A stretch of 64,000 bases of DNA from a virus. Within the stretch, counting starts at the first letter, position 1; each line of letters starts with the position of its first letter. The stretch covers positions 43,267 to 107,266 of IMG/VR virus record IMGVR_UViG_3300031857_000053; one strand, 5' to 3'. Shown in pieces: positions 22,601-29,995 of the stretch. Both the position numbers and the translations under genes were made by a program. The notes beneath the pieces are model-generated. The model searched no databases, was not told where the DNA came from, and saw only the letters and a program-made list of their open reading frames with translations.

Positions 22601-23038
22601 TCTAATGCTTTTGGATTGAATACTTATAATCAATATAATCTTACAGAAACTACTTTTATTAAAGATGTTGATGGTGATGTTAATCCTAATTTTAAAATAG
22701 ATTTTGATGCTCAAGTAAAAGAATTACTTCGTCTTCAAAATGAAGAAGGAAAAGAAATAGTTTTTCCATCATCTGGATTTTTACAAGAACAAATGGGTTA
22801 TCAATTAGAAGAATCTAATTCTTTAGGTAAGAATACTTATAGTTCTATAGTAGAAAAAAAATTAGGACAAAAAACTTACGAATATGCTTCTCAAGTTTTA
22901 TTTGAGAAATTTGGCTACGTTAATAGAAATTACGATATTACACCCATTGGAAAATTAGTAATAGGAGCTAAACAAAAAGAAAGTAAATCTATTAGTGATG
23001 AAATGGTTAGAGATTTAATGTCACATTGTTATTCATAA
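10664..23038 (+). CDS. Giant virion RNA polymerase fusion protein (4124 aa)
   Basis: This is the single-chain crAss-like virion RNA polymerase fused to several other domains. The catalytic Mg-binding loop DFDID is at residues 2952-2956, after the conserved PPTEIVAKSGA stretch; in characterised crAss-like polymerases this motif replaces the cellular NADFDGD loop. The enzyme is packaged and ejected and transcribes early phage genes. Other parts in order: N-terminal region (1-690); four QPSTSV linkers at 689, 849, 1009 and 1158 bounding three modules; the first module (about 710-845) with FVFGSNPEGRHGAGAA resembles A1S_2505-type phage proteins with a macro-like look; a zincin-like HEAWH at 1271-1275 with EEYLAED downstream; then the polymerase body to about 3300; and a long helical tail. 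At 4124 residues it is about twice the length of the structurally known phi14:2 enzyme. The core call is firm; the accessory domain calls are moderate. Confidence 0.9.
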   Translation: MICNLANNESYKPFRKYIFKKLSLAPEGFTLESFTKDIYRKVYDNTTGTPEDKHANAINHVAIGTIFLNRIQALEPSVYDTIKDIDFNKFIKLVNNISKSEPDFSSLEEMLGLKNNPVEELKELNAAAAESRDNSTAGIQMTLFEGSDIKVNEEDEPADTTNNNMVTATEEYQGKDTVQADQDRETINIDNPKSPDYYKANPLYRFYYKVKRGVLKLLQRPGTNFDSSQITIPYNGKKGVYLTVMSSSKLSRDDFKEDPTIGGSNDKKFIYDAGEPVFVLTDVDGIPVKFNEEGQFDENGKLSYHKFRNIYSTQVKDGKVSLYKSANLNALDDVKRVDLLKQKLMKLNPGLSEKNAKAQAEKTILDQLQIIYDIRQALKANPNLIVKTVINGGSMGAVKKDMSVKTPLENLTIGNRDFTIYAVKSDSENSGYTYTNTDATGSYDVEITRPDISQVEGLTDTIVSILFDKGISKDKGVSKAITAETRKELLQNYIFTRTEGLDMFVNEDGGYTVKIGGQEIYRLKNKNYTSVEEAALLEKRKSAEKLVREYFTTLAPQAEILEKDLNDVDMKNIIEGTIDKVRDQFKKGYVFYNTENKKYYRIGYPIHHINAKYQNATYPGLTLSKEGNNTIFTIDRNASYNNYIKKNFTIPFELNESGEIPSLNAFYTYEYAEGELNKIYKPAESTSAQPSTSVKPATRKTYSGKVTKLTLNQIFVFGSNPEGRHGAGAAKDAKDLFGAKYGQGRGMQGQSYALVTKNLKAGFVEPSTGITYKKAGEKSVSKEQIIENIKELYSVAKENTNKEFLIPDYSKSNLNGYTGQEMADMFSAAGPIPNNIVFHKNFDKLITTQPSTSVNPLVEAGIKPSDMFGNAAKDIQMASESTQFIGFGTIMKEGNVSSTDKYAKAWGTKANTGVYTAGDTIMVSGSGNFGRGGVDKTVEAQAIRKTLSEKYKPLLDKAIEAGASFRIGNQYAKGNLSDQLVADYLQKKGYTEEKLNGYSRWVSPTKTTQPSTSVNKGVEISSNAKGLAAALTNPTELAKSKGNIKQSYPIYFQWLDKNGEVRDSNFKDVEQAYQKLKDNSEAKTKPTKENSNNYKLMVDLIKAKLEQHPRLVLEITKQGGSAWILSSTHQPTKQNTVWETGGQNWFIQALNDAYLSTQPSTSVSVDTKADITLPTTPDQQNTNSIDQALNIIDDAINNFDKLKALKLIDQKATVEQIEAAKKWWENHPMSSKIPLYVLFNAVNTKNPTSIANWTLDGITLYQGADYSDLYHEAWHGFTQMFLTKEQKENLYKEVGKKSGGFTDYKGNYTLFKDAKPKQLEEYLAEDFRNYMLSGGKKIAGKAPVRNKIFKFIADILEWLFGNLTREQIANGTESLSTIHDLYEKLRVGNLSEYTFSQSNAQYDKLSKGEILATRNTDKPVDDIDTKNYILNMVDSFLSQYVDRVSEGKRKKYIANARLQAEARGETFVESTAELSYKYTATLLKTAEGRKLAYGYAQEMIKAIHDGLVLLQQNESSEIIRANRKKIIDTLSWTYNNFGDINNLKNNKIDKEGRFQNVIAFHTAKSRLFTKQEKELFFSEDALNEEDLFLIGRDGLGSVGGNEKSSKELASEDILIMMNSLHEVDAKGNTIYVEGTEVEIETKQGVKLKIGVPKLQDFDVTWNILSKKLENNQDAENMYAILSDLAKSKPNLPFKQLLNKLGPIKTAGSAEFRLWTNFWQTFNLSRVGLVYTKVNITTKTESKGEVKELNFDNWEFTARPTKATTSINTIKKNWDYAFRMKDKGDYIGKDSLGQNYLLLDKILEDFKDNIKGKEFEFFKAIGIDFDTNNEDILKEVSSKNSLDTAKRIYNIIKALSNAKYKEEPLIGKPKYTIYAPSQLFKEIYEIGEDKQYVWKDKFEIDSQGNRRKVGTEKKFLVDIGYKTSGEGTRFDNLAEIQAEYSDKWGTNQVTNAEGNTQFDLTLNNFLTVLKNTLNQVQDVKDANGKVIIPAYKVLISLPWMSNLDVDKNPDAESSILLNSLFDLNKNSTKYGERIKDEKTKSGYVEVQLKNLSGVAFNKDDVYDEKKSTSLFNSDPLTKLVADFHTGLMNGNFELMRHSDKGTSFSFFTTSLDKKNINNRNKYLYVDTADFVTSLGTKNAINKYIFPTLNSEFKRIKKFRNIKQAVEDARKETDPEKKKDMFKAIGNTDFNYIEKGSSFVTFQGVLSPETKVKILKQLDKNSLTEYLNTPEGFELKVEIGKDIQNYFNNQIEAVSKKFPVRRSGVKLISGDIIKKIKDHVTANYTEGLGLSQTGKDILRNTDFNKVALRSFVINSWIHNTESIKLVYGNLAQYNMAKEEFHKRNAGSSSTGTLYRTDKAAMDYVNNILNGGDTYAKSIGQTNRYYDGTLNTAIVQDSVQRSVYIEDYSKDLIAEQLKRNGGNQREAEKKVFGYDEKNNKVGTLEKPIKGGLITAYTDMKEGDGQGWVTFDSYRMLLNLEGKWSDSQENLYQKIVKGEQVSSADIAFFFPPQKLQYWGPLGNRLSGKAAIGQKINSDVQLTAMHKFSLVPLIPTVIKDKRIQKLHDKMVREQVDYVTFESGSKISNITSAEKFGENGKQTFDLFYADNKRNISEEPFTINPIYVNYLKNQLEIAPKFKKKVTFSTQLRKLIEDGLVENGVPIDFGRNLSREKRIEAWDAITTEDAKMAASPKYKIYKTYENKLKKLTELKRDQLLEEMGWKMVNGKPVGTIENLVRFVKAELERQNLGDHEIDFLDVVDGGTKLKTDASFSLSADKIEKLLNSIVVNRLIKQKINGEALIQVSTAGYENNEAWDAARGATEEELEKWGTDDLPTYRKGKDGITKAMKVKVALQGKFLSLLNLNHNDGQTIAVYDIVNGKKVLNLESSRTRLNSMIKNEEWLNKENHRKMITMVGVRIPVQGLNSMEFMEVYEFLPEEAGNIIIPPTEIVAKSGADFDIDKLTVMMPNIKTKINKAKITNALLRELGEKNPTLDFSRDNINMLLDFEKGSGGAYTLTEEDLNTLRILEETSEVSVVYPTGDNSIEGLENDLIWNIKDILALPENFVNLITPNSTDTVQPIATKLAPLVKDYDQMQKTAGDITTLSKEDQALLNENPNVMEGTRVLEILYNISKQQYNQIGKETLGIGAVDNTFNILLNRIGAYMNAYATVKSFNGKNKTTIRQTLKFKHNTLNINGQDVISLSHLYDNNDLNRVSDIISQMMNGWVDVAKDAWIFDIQGNKDLSPTLLFMIQAGVSIENAIYMVSQPMVREYIRLKKTAQSSVSDVITDVDTKYPGFAAKKMIIDKYFSQDADFGSQIAAANDIINDEVREKKLNAIYGNVNVANTSAEIINRVFGDNDIDTKKMEENIQKYSAAEKNGEDTNKLLFNDEYQKAIFLHFLQIEQMGSALTNVKKNMNFDTKKDASIYEAQNRMVMIDALSKEDRFPSKMIDKLITDSPISSFYIQEFQTQIWEKLLPLRTNEVFNKWLSGKMGDQDFKNYVEENFGENMMEKAILSLRNNLVPYIFQNELKQFDLRTLDGYKGNIVEISEKGETEQENLTKKQQKEGVSVLSIGAFFKDGKMFIDKKSLDNQYNNASYLGNENSTYKELGLAPVSVGTFSSLSEYHHFVVEREYLRNLYKNTDNVKDNIEYKEALNDAFEKNPKGEESEDAYKKRISKIAFESFLRDKALDNIFNNTKLFTGNKTAADKLGYIKSQYKDLLQTYPVLQVLNPLSTISAGKLYSNIQLQDNLDDSEKVNSYYKNIRDLADPTVVKVPGDPEANKYISDFFTSLPIIGTLQSGSNTKTRSSFTRLMPYDLYLRLIEKPAQKYVENMSDLLLDVYYYKWSQQNSILNKNKNKFEDYYITEITLDRLLKSSRKNLDKVEIEKQIRGLQDKNQRFGLRETEDIFYKQPSGASILDTYKLLKRDDKETDESYNPRKVKYMRELLEANPDKIFVYNNEKGLDRSIPKQGTSDRLFRNQGQSNAFGLNTYNQYNLTETTFIKDVDGDVNPNFKIDFDAQVKELLRLQNEEGKEIVFPSSGFLQEQMGYQLEESNSLGKNTYSSIVEKKLGQKTYEYASQVLFEKFGYVNRNYDITPIGKLVIGAKQKESKSISDEMVRDLMSHCYS
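12728..14152 (+). repeat. Four in-frame 18-bp direct repeats bounding three protein modules
   Basis: The 18-bp sequence CAACCATCTACTAGTGTT is present perfectly at 12728-12745, 13208-13225, 13688-13705 and 14135-14152. Start-to-start distances are 480, 480 and 447 bp, all multiples of three, and every copy encodes QPSTSV. The middle two copies match over about 27 bp. The segments between are unrelated in sequence, so the repeats are joints between modules, not the ends of a tandem duplication. Confidence 0.95.
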
Positions 23039-23041
23039 GAT

Positions 23042-26000
23042 ATGTTAGTTTGCCCAAATAAAAACACAACTGAGTGGAAAGATCTTGTAGCCACCGTAGG
23101 AGAATTTGAAGCTTTTAGAGACTTCATAGAAAGTGATTATAATATTAGAGATCCTAAAGTAGTTTTAGAAAAACTTATTAAAAGAGGTATAACTACTACT
23201 TCTGAAAAAGTTATTGAATCTTCTATTCAAGAAGTAAAACCAGGAGTACCAGAACTATTTGATTCTAATCCTGAATTAGCTAATGTTGTATATGAAGCTT
23301 TAGGGTTTATTGCAAACATTAATAAATTAAAAATTCAAGATTTTAAAACTAAAATAGGCAACTCTGAAAATATTCAAGATGTAGTAGAAAAACTTAAAAA
23401 GTATGTAGAAGAATTTAAAGATGCTTATTTTGTAAATTCCACAAATGAAGATATTCAATCTGATATTTATTTTATAAAAAAAGAAGCAGAAGATAAGTTA
23501 AAACAATTTCAAAAAATAGACGACAATATTAAATTTGAACTTGTTACAACAAAAGGATTATCTAATAAACAAATAGATGTATATAAATCTGTTATTGATT
23601 TTATAAGTAAAAATCCTACGGCTAACCCAAATTCTGAAAACTATAATCCTAAAGTAATAGAATCATATTTAAAATATGAGCATGAACTAACAGACAAAGA
23701 ATTAAGAAATATATTTAAAGGCAAAGAAAAACAAAGGCTTTTAGATTTTATATTTTCACAATTAAGTTTAGCTCAAGCAAGTACAGAAGAAGGAATAAGT
23801 GAGTTGCCTGAAAATTTAGTAGAAAAAGAACTATCTAAAGTAACCCCACAACAAAAACAACAAGCTCTACAACTCTACTCTCAATATCTTGATTCTATAT
23901 TTCCTCAAAATACCATAGTATATAGAGGTAGTGAAAAAGGAAGAACACAATTTAATACAAGAGGATTTTTCACAGAAAAACTATCTTATGCTAAAGAATA
24001 TGCCTTCGATAAGGGATTTGTTGCTAAATCTGGTGAAGGTATAGTTAATACATTCTTGATTAATACAGCTAATGTAAAGAATGTAGGAGAAATGAATACT
24101 AAATCTATAGAAAATGAAACACAAGATTCTGTGTTAAAAGGTGTAGACAAAGGTAGAGCTAGAGAATCAGGTGTAGTATATGCAACTACTTCAAAGAACT
24201 TACATGAATTAGGTGGTAAACAAGATATAGAAGGATTTAAAGAGTTTGTTAATGAACCACAAACTATTATTAAAGAAAGTGTATCAAATCCTTTAGTAGA
24301 AGATTTTTTTAAAATTAATGAGCAGGAGATGACCATTACTCCATTAGATACTAATAATGCTAATGCAGTAGGGGCACTAACAGCTTTAGCTACTCAATTA
24401 TCAGAACAATTAGTAGTAGATGGTGAAAAATTTAAATATCAATTTATAACAGAAGAACAAGCTGCTGCTTTACTTGCTGATAGAAATGAAGAGTGGGATC
24501 CAAGTAAAAAAGCTTTTTTCGTTGGCGATACTGTTTATTTAGTTGGAACAAACCTTAATCTAAATGATGTATTCCACGAGTTCTCTCATCCTTTCCTTAG
24601 AAGTATAGCTAAAGCTAATCCACAATTATTTGAAAAACTTTATCAAACTTTAGCATCTACTCCAGAAGGACAACTTATTATAGATTTTGTAAAAAATAAT
24701 TATAATGTAGAAGAAGGTAGTATCTATTTTAAAGAAGAAGTATTAGTACAAGCTCTTACTGCTATTGCAGATATAAATAGAAACAACTTAGTTCCTAGTT
24801 CAGGATTCTCAAACTTTATTAAAAATCTATTATACCAAATAAAGCAATTTATTAGAAAAGTATTTGGATCTAAAGCTGATGCTAAATCTCCAATAAAAAT
24901 ATCCAGCTTAAATGAAAATACAACTTTGAGAGAATTATCTGAAATGCTTAAGGGTGGTACCAAGTTTGAGATTGTAGAAGATAGTTTAACGGAAGAAGAT
25001 TTTGTAGCTTATAATAAATCGCGTGATGAGATTCTTACAGATTTAATGAAGCTAAAACAATCAGATAAGATAGCATTAACAGTTCTTGCTCATGATACAG
25101 CTCTAAAACAAATTGAGACAGTAATGAGAAGTGGGAATTATGCTGAGATAGCTAACCTATTAGCTGATGAATTTAAGCGAGGAGATCTTAATGAGATTAA
25201 GCGTAACTTAGTAAAGTTTGCTAAGCCTATGGAGGATATGCTTCTTGATAAAAAGAATGCTATCGAATATACCAAAGCTCATGTTGAAGCTTTCATGGCT
25301 TCTCTTTTAAGGATGGATAAAATGCTTAAGACAATAGAGAAGCATTTAGAAAGTTTGAGATCAGATATGGATAATATTGATAATCTTCAAAAAGCTTTTT
25401 ATTATGATTATCTTCTTTCAGATTGGAAAAAATTTGTTGATCAATTAAGAGAAGCTGCAGATGGAGCAAGGATACCATCTGATTCCGCATTAGAAAGTTT
25501 AATATCTAGTCTTGATGGTTCAATTAGAAAAGCTAAAACATTAACTGGAGAATTTTATCAAGAAGGATCTAAAGATGTTTTATATGCTCAGTTATTACCA
25601 ATGGCAGAAAAACTAGCTGAGAAGTATAGTAAAATTTTTGAAAGTTTAAATAAACCGGGTAAGGTTGCTTCTGATAAAATACAAAATATGTACTATAAAG
25701 AGTACTATGGTATGACAAAAGCAGAACACGAGAGACATACAACACTCGAAGATCTTAATAGAAAAGGTACTTTAGGAACACAAGAACTTAAAGAGCTTGA
25801 AGGTTTAAGATTGTTATCGATGAATGGTGCCCAGATTACAAAATATAAAATTGAGATGGCGCTTAAGGGTACATATCGCGATGCTAATGTTTGGAACTCT
25901 TTCTTCGAAGGATATACTTTTAATACCGATCCTGTAATAGGTGGTTTTGCAACTTTTGTTAAAGATGCTATGTCGGATGCTATAGCTAATGCTATGGATA

Positions 26001-29000
26001 AGATGAATAATTATGCTGCAGATATGAGTGGTCTATTAACAGCAGCTGGTTATAATCCTTCTAATCCAACAGGTCTTATTGATAAAATAGGAAGACCAGA
26101 ACTTATAGGTAGAGTAAATCCGGATACAAAAGAATGGGAAGAAAAACCAGTTTGGACTTTGATGAGTTTACATAAAAATTGGAAAATTGAATTAGATAGA
26201 AAGCGTAGAGATATAGATAATGCTCAAAGAGATTATATAGAAAATGGTACTGATGAAAATAAGAAAAAACTTTCTGATGCTATTGCTTCTAGAAAAAAAT
26301 TAATGCGAGATTATTTTTATCAAGAGTATGATCAAAAAGTTTATTTACGTGAAAGATTATTAGAAGATCCTTTAGGTAGAGCTGCAGCTTATGAGATAGA
26401 AAAAGTAATGGATGAGATTACTAAATTAAATCGTTTAGCTATAAATCAACTTGAAGAAATTAAAATTGCTGAAAAATTAGATTTATTATGGCAAGATTAT
26501 AATCAATTATTTTCTGAGATTGATCTTAATGGTAATCGTAAAACAGGTGAAGCTTTATTAATTGCAAAAAGATTAAAAGAATATCGTGCTGCAGATATTG
26601 ATCCAGCTACAGGTAAATCTTTTAGAGAATCTAAATTAATTCGTGGATTATTTGAAAATACATTAGCTCAATTTGAACAAGAACTTATAGATATTGAAAA
26701 GCTTGTTCCAGGTTCTGATGAATTTAAATTAAGACGTAGCGAGTGGATAAGAAAAAATACTCGTGTAGTTGTTAAACCAGAATTTTATGAGCAAATAAAA
26801 ATTTGGACTGCTGCTGTTGCTGAGATCTTAGCTAAGTTACCTGATGCAGAAAGAAAAAAAGTTACTATTGCTCAGATCATGAGTGATATTACTGATTTAA
26901 CATCTGGTAATAGAGATGAAAGTGGACAAATAAATGGTACTAATTTTACTCCAGATGCTGCTTCTTTTATTAAAGGGCAACAAGAGAAAATGATTAAAGC
27001 TCAAGAAGAATTTGATGGTATCAATGGTTTAACTAAAAAAGAATCTAAATATCTTTCTTATCTATTTGATATCATTAATGAAGGTGGTGTATTAGATGCT
27101 GATGAAAAAGCTGATATGAAAGCTCTTTTAGAAAAGAAAAAAGATGGATTAAGTTTCTTTGATAAACAAACTTTATACGCTTTATTTGCTAAACTTAGAG
27201 ATTTTAAAAAGAAAGATGCTACTTCTTATTATACAGCTATTTTTAATAATCATTTAAGTAAACTTGATACTAATATACTTCAACCATTATTAGAAGGAAG
27301 AAATATAAATAGTGCTACAGCTAATTTAGTTTTAGAAGAGTATATAGTTAATAATTTAATTAATCAAAATACTCCGGAAGGACAACAATTTAAAGATTGG
27401 TTTTTAAAAAACCATATACAAAAAGAAGTCTATGATAAAGATTTAGGGGAAACAAAAAAAGTTTGGGAAAGAATTTATATTTGGAATATAAATAAACCAG
27501 TTGATGAAAATTATTATGATAAACATACTTTTGTAAATTCTAATGGAGAGTCAGAAACATTACCTGGATTACCAGCTTATAAATATTATAAGAGTGTTGT
27601 AAAATCTCAATATAGAACAGAAAGAATAATTGGTAAAACAGTGGATAATATGAGAAACTGGTTACCAAGAGAAGATGTTCCAAATAGTCCATATATCAAT
27701 GAAGATTATTTAAGATTACAAAAAGAAGATCCTGCGCATTTTGCTGTTCTTGAAAAGATGAAAGAACATCATATAAAAAATCAAGAGGGATTAGGTTATA
27801 AAAGTCGTCTTTATTTAGATGTTCCACGTTATAGAAAAAATAATGCAGAGTTACTTAAGACTAGAAGTATAAAACAACTTTCTAAATTAGCTGCTCAAGG
27901 TAATCTACCTTTTCTTTCAATTATAATGGAAAGAGCTAGAGATTTCTTTAGAAGAGCTAAAGATGAATATGGTTCTCAATATGGTTGGGATGATACTAAG
28001 ATGTTAGTTAGAGCTGATATGTTTAGCAATGATGTAATTAGTGTTCCTATTACAGGTTTATATGATCTTAATATTGATGATGTATCTACAGATCTTAATG
28101 AGTCTATTAATAGATATATGTTTTCTGCAGAAAGACAAAAAAAATTAATTGAGATTAGTCCTATTGCTAAAGCTTTAAGACAAACACTTAATGATCCAAA
28201 AAACATGCTTGATGATACCACTAAATTAGATAAGTGGAATTTTCTTAATAGAGGAATGATGACCTATATAAAAAAGAAAGGTTATTATGTTAGAAAAAGC
28301 GCTGTAAATAATTTTATTGAAAGAGAGTTTGAAGGTAAAACAACTGCTGGTTGGAGTAAGGATATTCCTTGGATGCAAAATTTAGCTAATCTAGTATTAG
28401 GAAGAGCTTCTTTTGCTTTTTTTGCTTTGAATATTCCATCAGCTTTAAAGAATGTTTTTAGTGCTAAATATCAATCTATGATTGAATCATCTGGTGGACA
28501 ATATGTAGATAGGATGAGTCTTCTTAGAGGTGAAGGATGGGGTTTTAAAACTATGATGCAAGTTTCATCAGAGATATATAAACGTGGAGTTAAGCCTTTG
28601 AATATGCAAATTGCAGATAGCTTTGATATTGTTTCTGATAGAGCTGAACAAAAGTTACCAGAGTCTATGTCTAGAAACTTTACTGAAGATGTAGCTAGTA
28701 TGACTTGGTTATATAATTTTAGAAAGTGGACTGAAGATGAGGCTCAAATGCAATTGGGATCATCTATGTTATACAAGAGAAAGATTATGATGGCGGGTAA
28801 AGAAGTTAGTTATATGGAAGCTTGGCAGCTTAAAGATAATAAACTTGCTCTTAAAGATGGTATAGATATTAGATATGCAAATAAGCCTACTGAATATTTA
28901 GTTCAAGAAGGAGATACACTTTCTTCACTTGCTAAAAAATTCAATATGCCAGAGGATGCTATTAAGAGATTATATGAAGAAGAAGATCTTTACGAAGGTA

Positions 29001-29923
29001 AAAAAATCAAAATAAACAATATCTACTTTAAAGAGATGCGTAACCAGATCAATACTGTGAAGGTTAAGCTTAATGGTGCCTATGGTCAATTTGATCAACC
29101 AGAAGCTCAGCGTTACCTTGCTTATCGTATGATCTCTTTCTTAAAGAGATATTTTACTCCTATGTTAATCAATCGTTGGGGATATAGTAGCCAAGGAGGA
29201 CAAATACGTGGTAGGATGAACTATGGTCTTAATGATCTAGATACAGGTTTCTATACTAGTAGTATCCGATCTGTTTATCGTATTGCTAGAACAGGTGGAG
29301 AATATTGGCACTATATGACACCTGAAGAAAGAGGAGCTTGGGCTAAGTGGGTTACTGAGATTGGTGGAATTATAGCTATCTCAATATTACTAGGGCCTCT
29401 ATTTGGATGGGATCCAGAAGATGAGGAGAGATTTGAAAAGCTTAGACAAAAGAGTGGTGCTATGCCATTACTAGGTCTTACTGAAGATGATCCTGATCAT
29501 CCATTTAAAGTAGGTGGATGGTTAGAGACACAAGGATTGATGTTAGCTTTAGGTGTTAAAGCCGAAGCACAAGCTTTTGTTCCTTGGCCAGGTATGGGAT
29601 TAAATCAATATTATGGTACCCTTACCGATGCTAGTTCAATAGGATTTGGTGCTACTCTTAAATCATATATGGAGATGTTAGAGTTTGCTTATTATGATAT
29701 GACAGGTAGCTCAAAAGGTACCTACGCGAAAGATGCTGGTGCATATAGATGGCAACAAGAAGGAGGATCTAAGTTTATTACAACACTAATGAAAACAATA
29801 GGATTTACTGGTGGTACTGTTGAACCTTGGAGATCAATTAAGAATAATCCTCAGATGAATCCGGGTGGTGGTAAAAAGAAAGATGAAGATGAAAATCAAA
29901 GTGAGAAAAGTGGTGAAAAATAA
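23042..29923 (+). CDS. Giant virion protein with ART-like, zincin-like and LysM domains (2293 aa)
   Basis: The last gene of the left block, starting 3 bp after the polymerase gene. Residues ~293-400 (YRGSEKGRTQF, then GFFTEKLSYAKEYA) resemble ADP-ribosyltransferase-like domains of phage polyvalent proteins. A zincin-like site HEFSH is at 512-516, followed by KEEVLVQAL, a plausible third metal ligand. A long helical region covers ~640-1900. A LysM-like module is at about 1952-1995 (YLVQEGDTLSSLAKKF and a closing GKKIKI). A hydrophobic segment (~2110-2125, IIAISILLGPLFGW) lies near the C-terminus, and the tail is charged (KKKDEDENQSEKSGEK). The gene is followed by the bidirectional terminator. 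It probably travels in the virion with the polymerase. Domain calls come from motif recognition only. Confidence 0.75.
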   Translation: MLVCPNKNTTEWKDLVATVGEFEAFRDFIESDYNIRDPKVVLEKLIKRGITTTSEKVIESSIQEVKPGVPELFDSNPELANVVYEALGFIANINKLKIQDFKTKIGNSENIQDVVEKLKKYVEEFKDAYFVNSTNEDIQSDIYFIKKEAEDKLKQFQKIDDNIKFELVTTKGLSNKQIDVYKSVIDFISKNPTANPNSENYNPKVIESYLKYEHELTDKELRNIFKGKEKQRLLDFIFSQLSLAQASTEEGISELPENLVEKELSKVTPQQKQQALQLYSQYLDSIFPQNTIVYRGSEKGRTQFNTRGFFTEKLSYAKEYAFDKGFVAKSGEGIVNTFLINTANVKNVGEMNTKSIENETQDSVLKGVDKGRARESGVVYATTSKNLHELGGKQDIEGFKEFVNEPQTIIKESVSNPLVEDFFKINEQEMTITPLDTNNANAVGALTALATQLSEQLVVDGEKFKYQFITEEQAAALLADRNEEWDPSKKAFFVGDTVYLVGTNLNLNDVFHEFSHPFLRSIAKANPQLFEKLYQTLASTPEGQLIIDFVKNNYNVEEGSIYFKEEVLVQALTAIADINRNNLVPSSGFSNFIKNLLYQIKQFIRKVFGSKADAKSPIKISSLNENTTLRELSEMLKGGTKFEIVEDSLTEEDFVAYNKSRDEILTDLMKLKQSDKIALTVLAHDTALKQIETVMRSGNYAEIANLLADEFKRGDLNEIKRNLVKFAKPMEDMLLDKKNAIEYTKAHVEAFMASLLRMDKMLKTIEKHLESLRSDMDNIDNLQKAFYYDYLLSDWKKFVDQLREAADGARIPSDSALESLISSLDGSIRKAKTLTGEFYQEGSKDVLYAQLLPMAEKLAEKYSKIFESLNKPGKVASDKIQNMYYKEYYGMTKAEHERHTTLEDLNRKGTLGTQELKELEGLRLLSMNGAQITKYKIEMALKGTYRDANVWNSFFEGYTFNTDPVIGGFATFVKDAMSDAIANAMDKMNNYAADMSGLLTAAGYNPSNPTGLIDKIGRPELIGRVNPDTKEWEEKPVWTLMSLHKNWKIELDRKRRDIDNAQRDYIENGTDENKKKLSDAIASRKKLMRDYFYQEYDQKVYLRERLLEDPLGRAAAYEIEKVMDEITKLNRLAINQLEEIKIAEKLDLLWQDYNQLFSEIDLNGNRKTGEALLIAKRLKEYRAADIDPATGKSFRESKLIRGLFENTLAQFEQELIDIEKLVPGSDEFKLRRSEWIRKNTRVVVKPEFYEQIKIWTAAVAEILAKLPDAERKKVTIAQIMSDITDLTSGNRDESGQINGTNFTPDAASFIKGQQEKMIKAQEEFDGINGLTKKESKYLSYLFDIINEGGVLDADEKADMKALLEKKKDGLSFFDKQTLYALFAKLRDFKKKDATSYYTAIFNNHLSKLDTNILQPLLEGRNINSATANLVLEEYIVNNLINQNTPEGQQFKDWFLKNHIQKEVYDKDLGETKKVWERIYIWNINKPVDENYYDKHTFVNSNGESETLPGLPAYKYYKSVVKSQYRTERIIGKTVDNMRNWLPREDVPNSPYINEDYLRLQKEDPAHFAVLEKMKEHHIKNQEGLGYKSRLYLDVPRYRKNNAELLKTRSIKQLSKLAAQGNLPFLSIIMERARDFFRRAKDEYGSQYGWDDTKMLVRADMFSNDVISVPITGLYDLNIDDVSTDLNESINRYMFSAERQKKLIEISPIAKALRQTLNDPKNMLDDTTKLDKWNFLNRGMMTYIKKKGYYVRKSAVNNFIEREFEGKTTAGWSKDIPWMQNLANLVLGRASFAFFALNIPSALKNVFSAKYQSMIESSGGQYVDRMSLLRGEGWGFKTMMQVSSEIYKRGVKPLNMQIADSFDIVSDRAEQKLPESMSRNFTEDVASMTWLYNFRKWTEDEAQMQLGSSMLYKRKIMMAGKEVSYMEAWQLKDNKLALKDGIDIRYANKPTEYLVQEGDTLSSLAKKFNMPEDAIKRLYEEEDLYEGKKIKINNIYFKEMRNQINTVKVKLNGAYGQFDQPEAQRYLAYRMISFLKRYFTPMLINRWGYSSQGGQIRGRMNYGLNDLDTGFYTSSIRSVYRIARTGGEYWHYMTPEERGAWAKWVTEIGGIIAISILLGPLFGWDPEDEERFEKLRQKSGAMPLLGLTEDDPDHPFKVGGWLETQGLMLALGVKAEAQAFVPWPGMGLNQYYGTLTDASSIGFGATLKSYMEMLEFAYYDMTGSSKGTYAKDAGAYRWQQEGGSKFITTLMKTIGFTGGTVEPWRSIKNNPQMNPGGGKKKDEDENQSEKSGEK

Positions 29924-29948
29924 CAATAAAGAAATTTACAAGCTTTGG

Positions 29949-29988
29949 AAAAAAAAGAAGAGAGGGAATAAACCCTCTCTTTCTTTTT
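29949..29988. terminator. Bidirectional rho-independent terminator between the two gene blocks
   Basis: A perfect 8-bp stem, AGAGAGGG (29959-29966) and CCCTCTCT (29973-29980), with a 6-nt loop. It is followed by TTCTTTTT on the + side and preceded by an A-run that gives a T-run on the - strand. It ends both convergent blocks. Confidence 0.9.
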
Positions 29989-29995
29989 AACTTAA

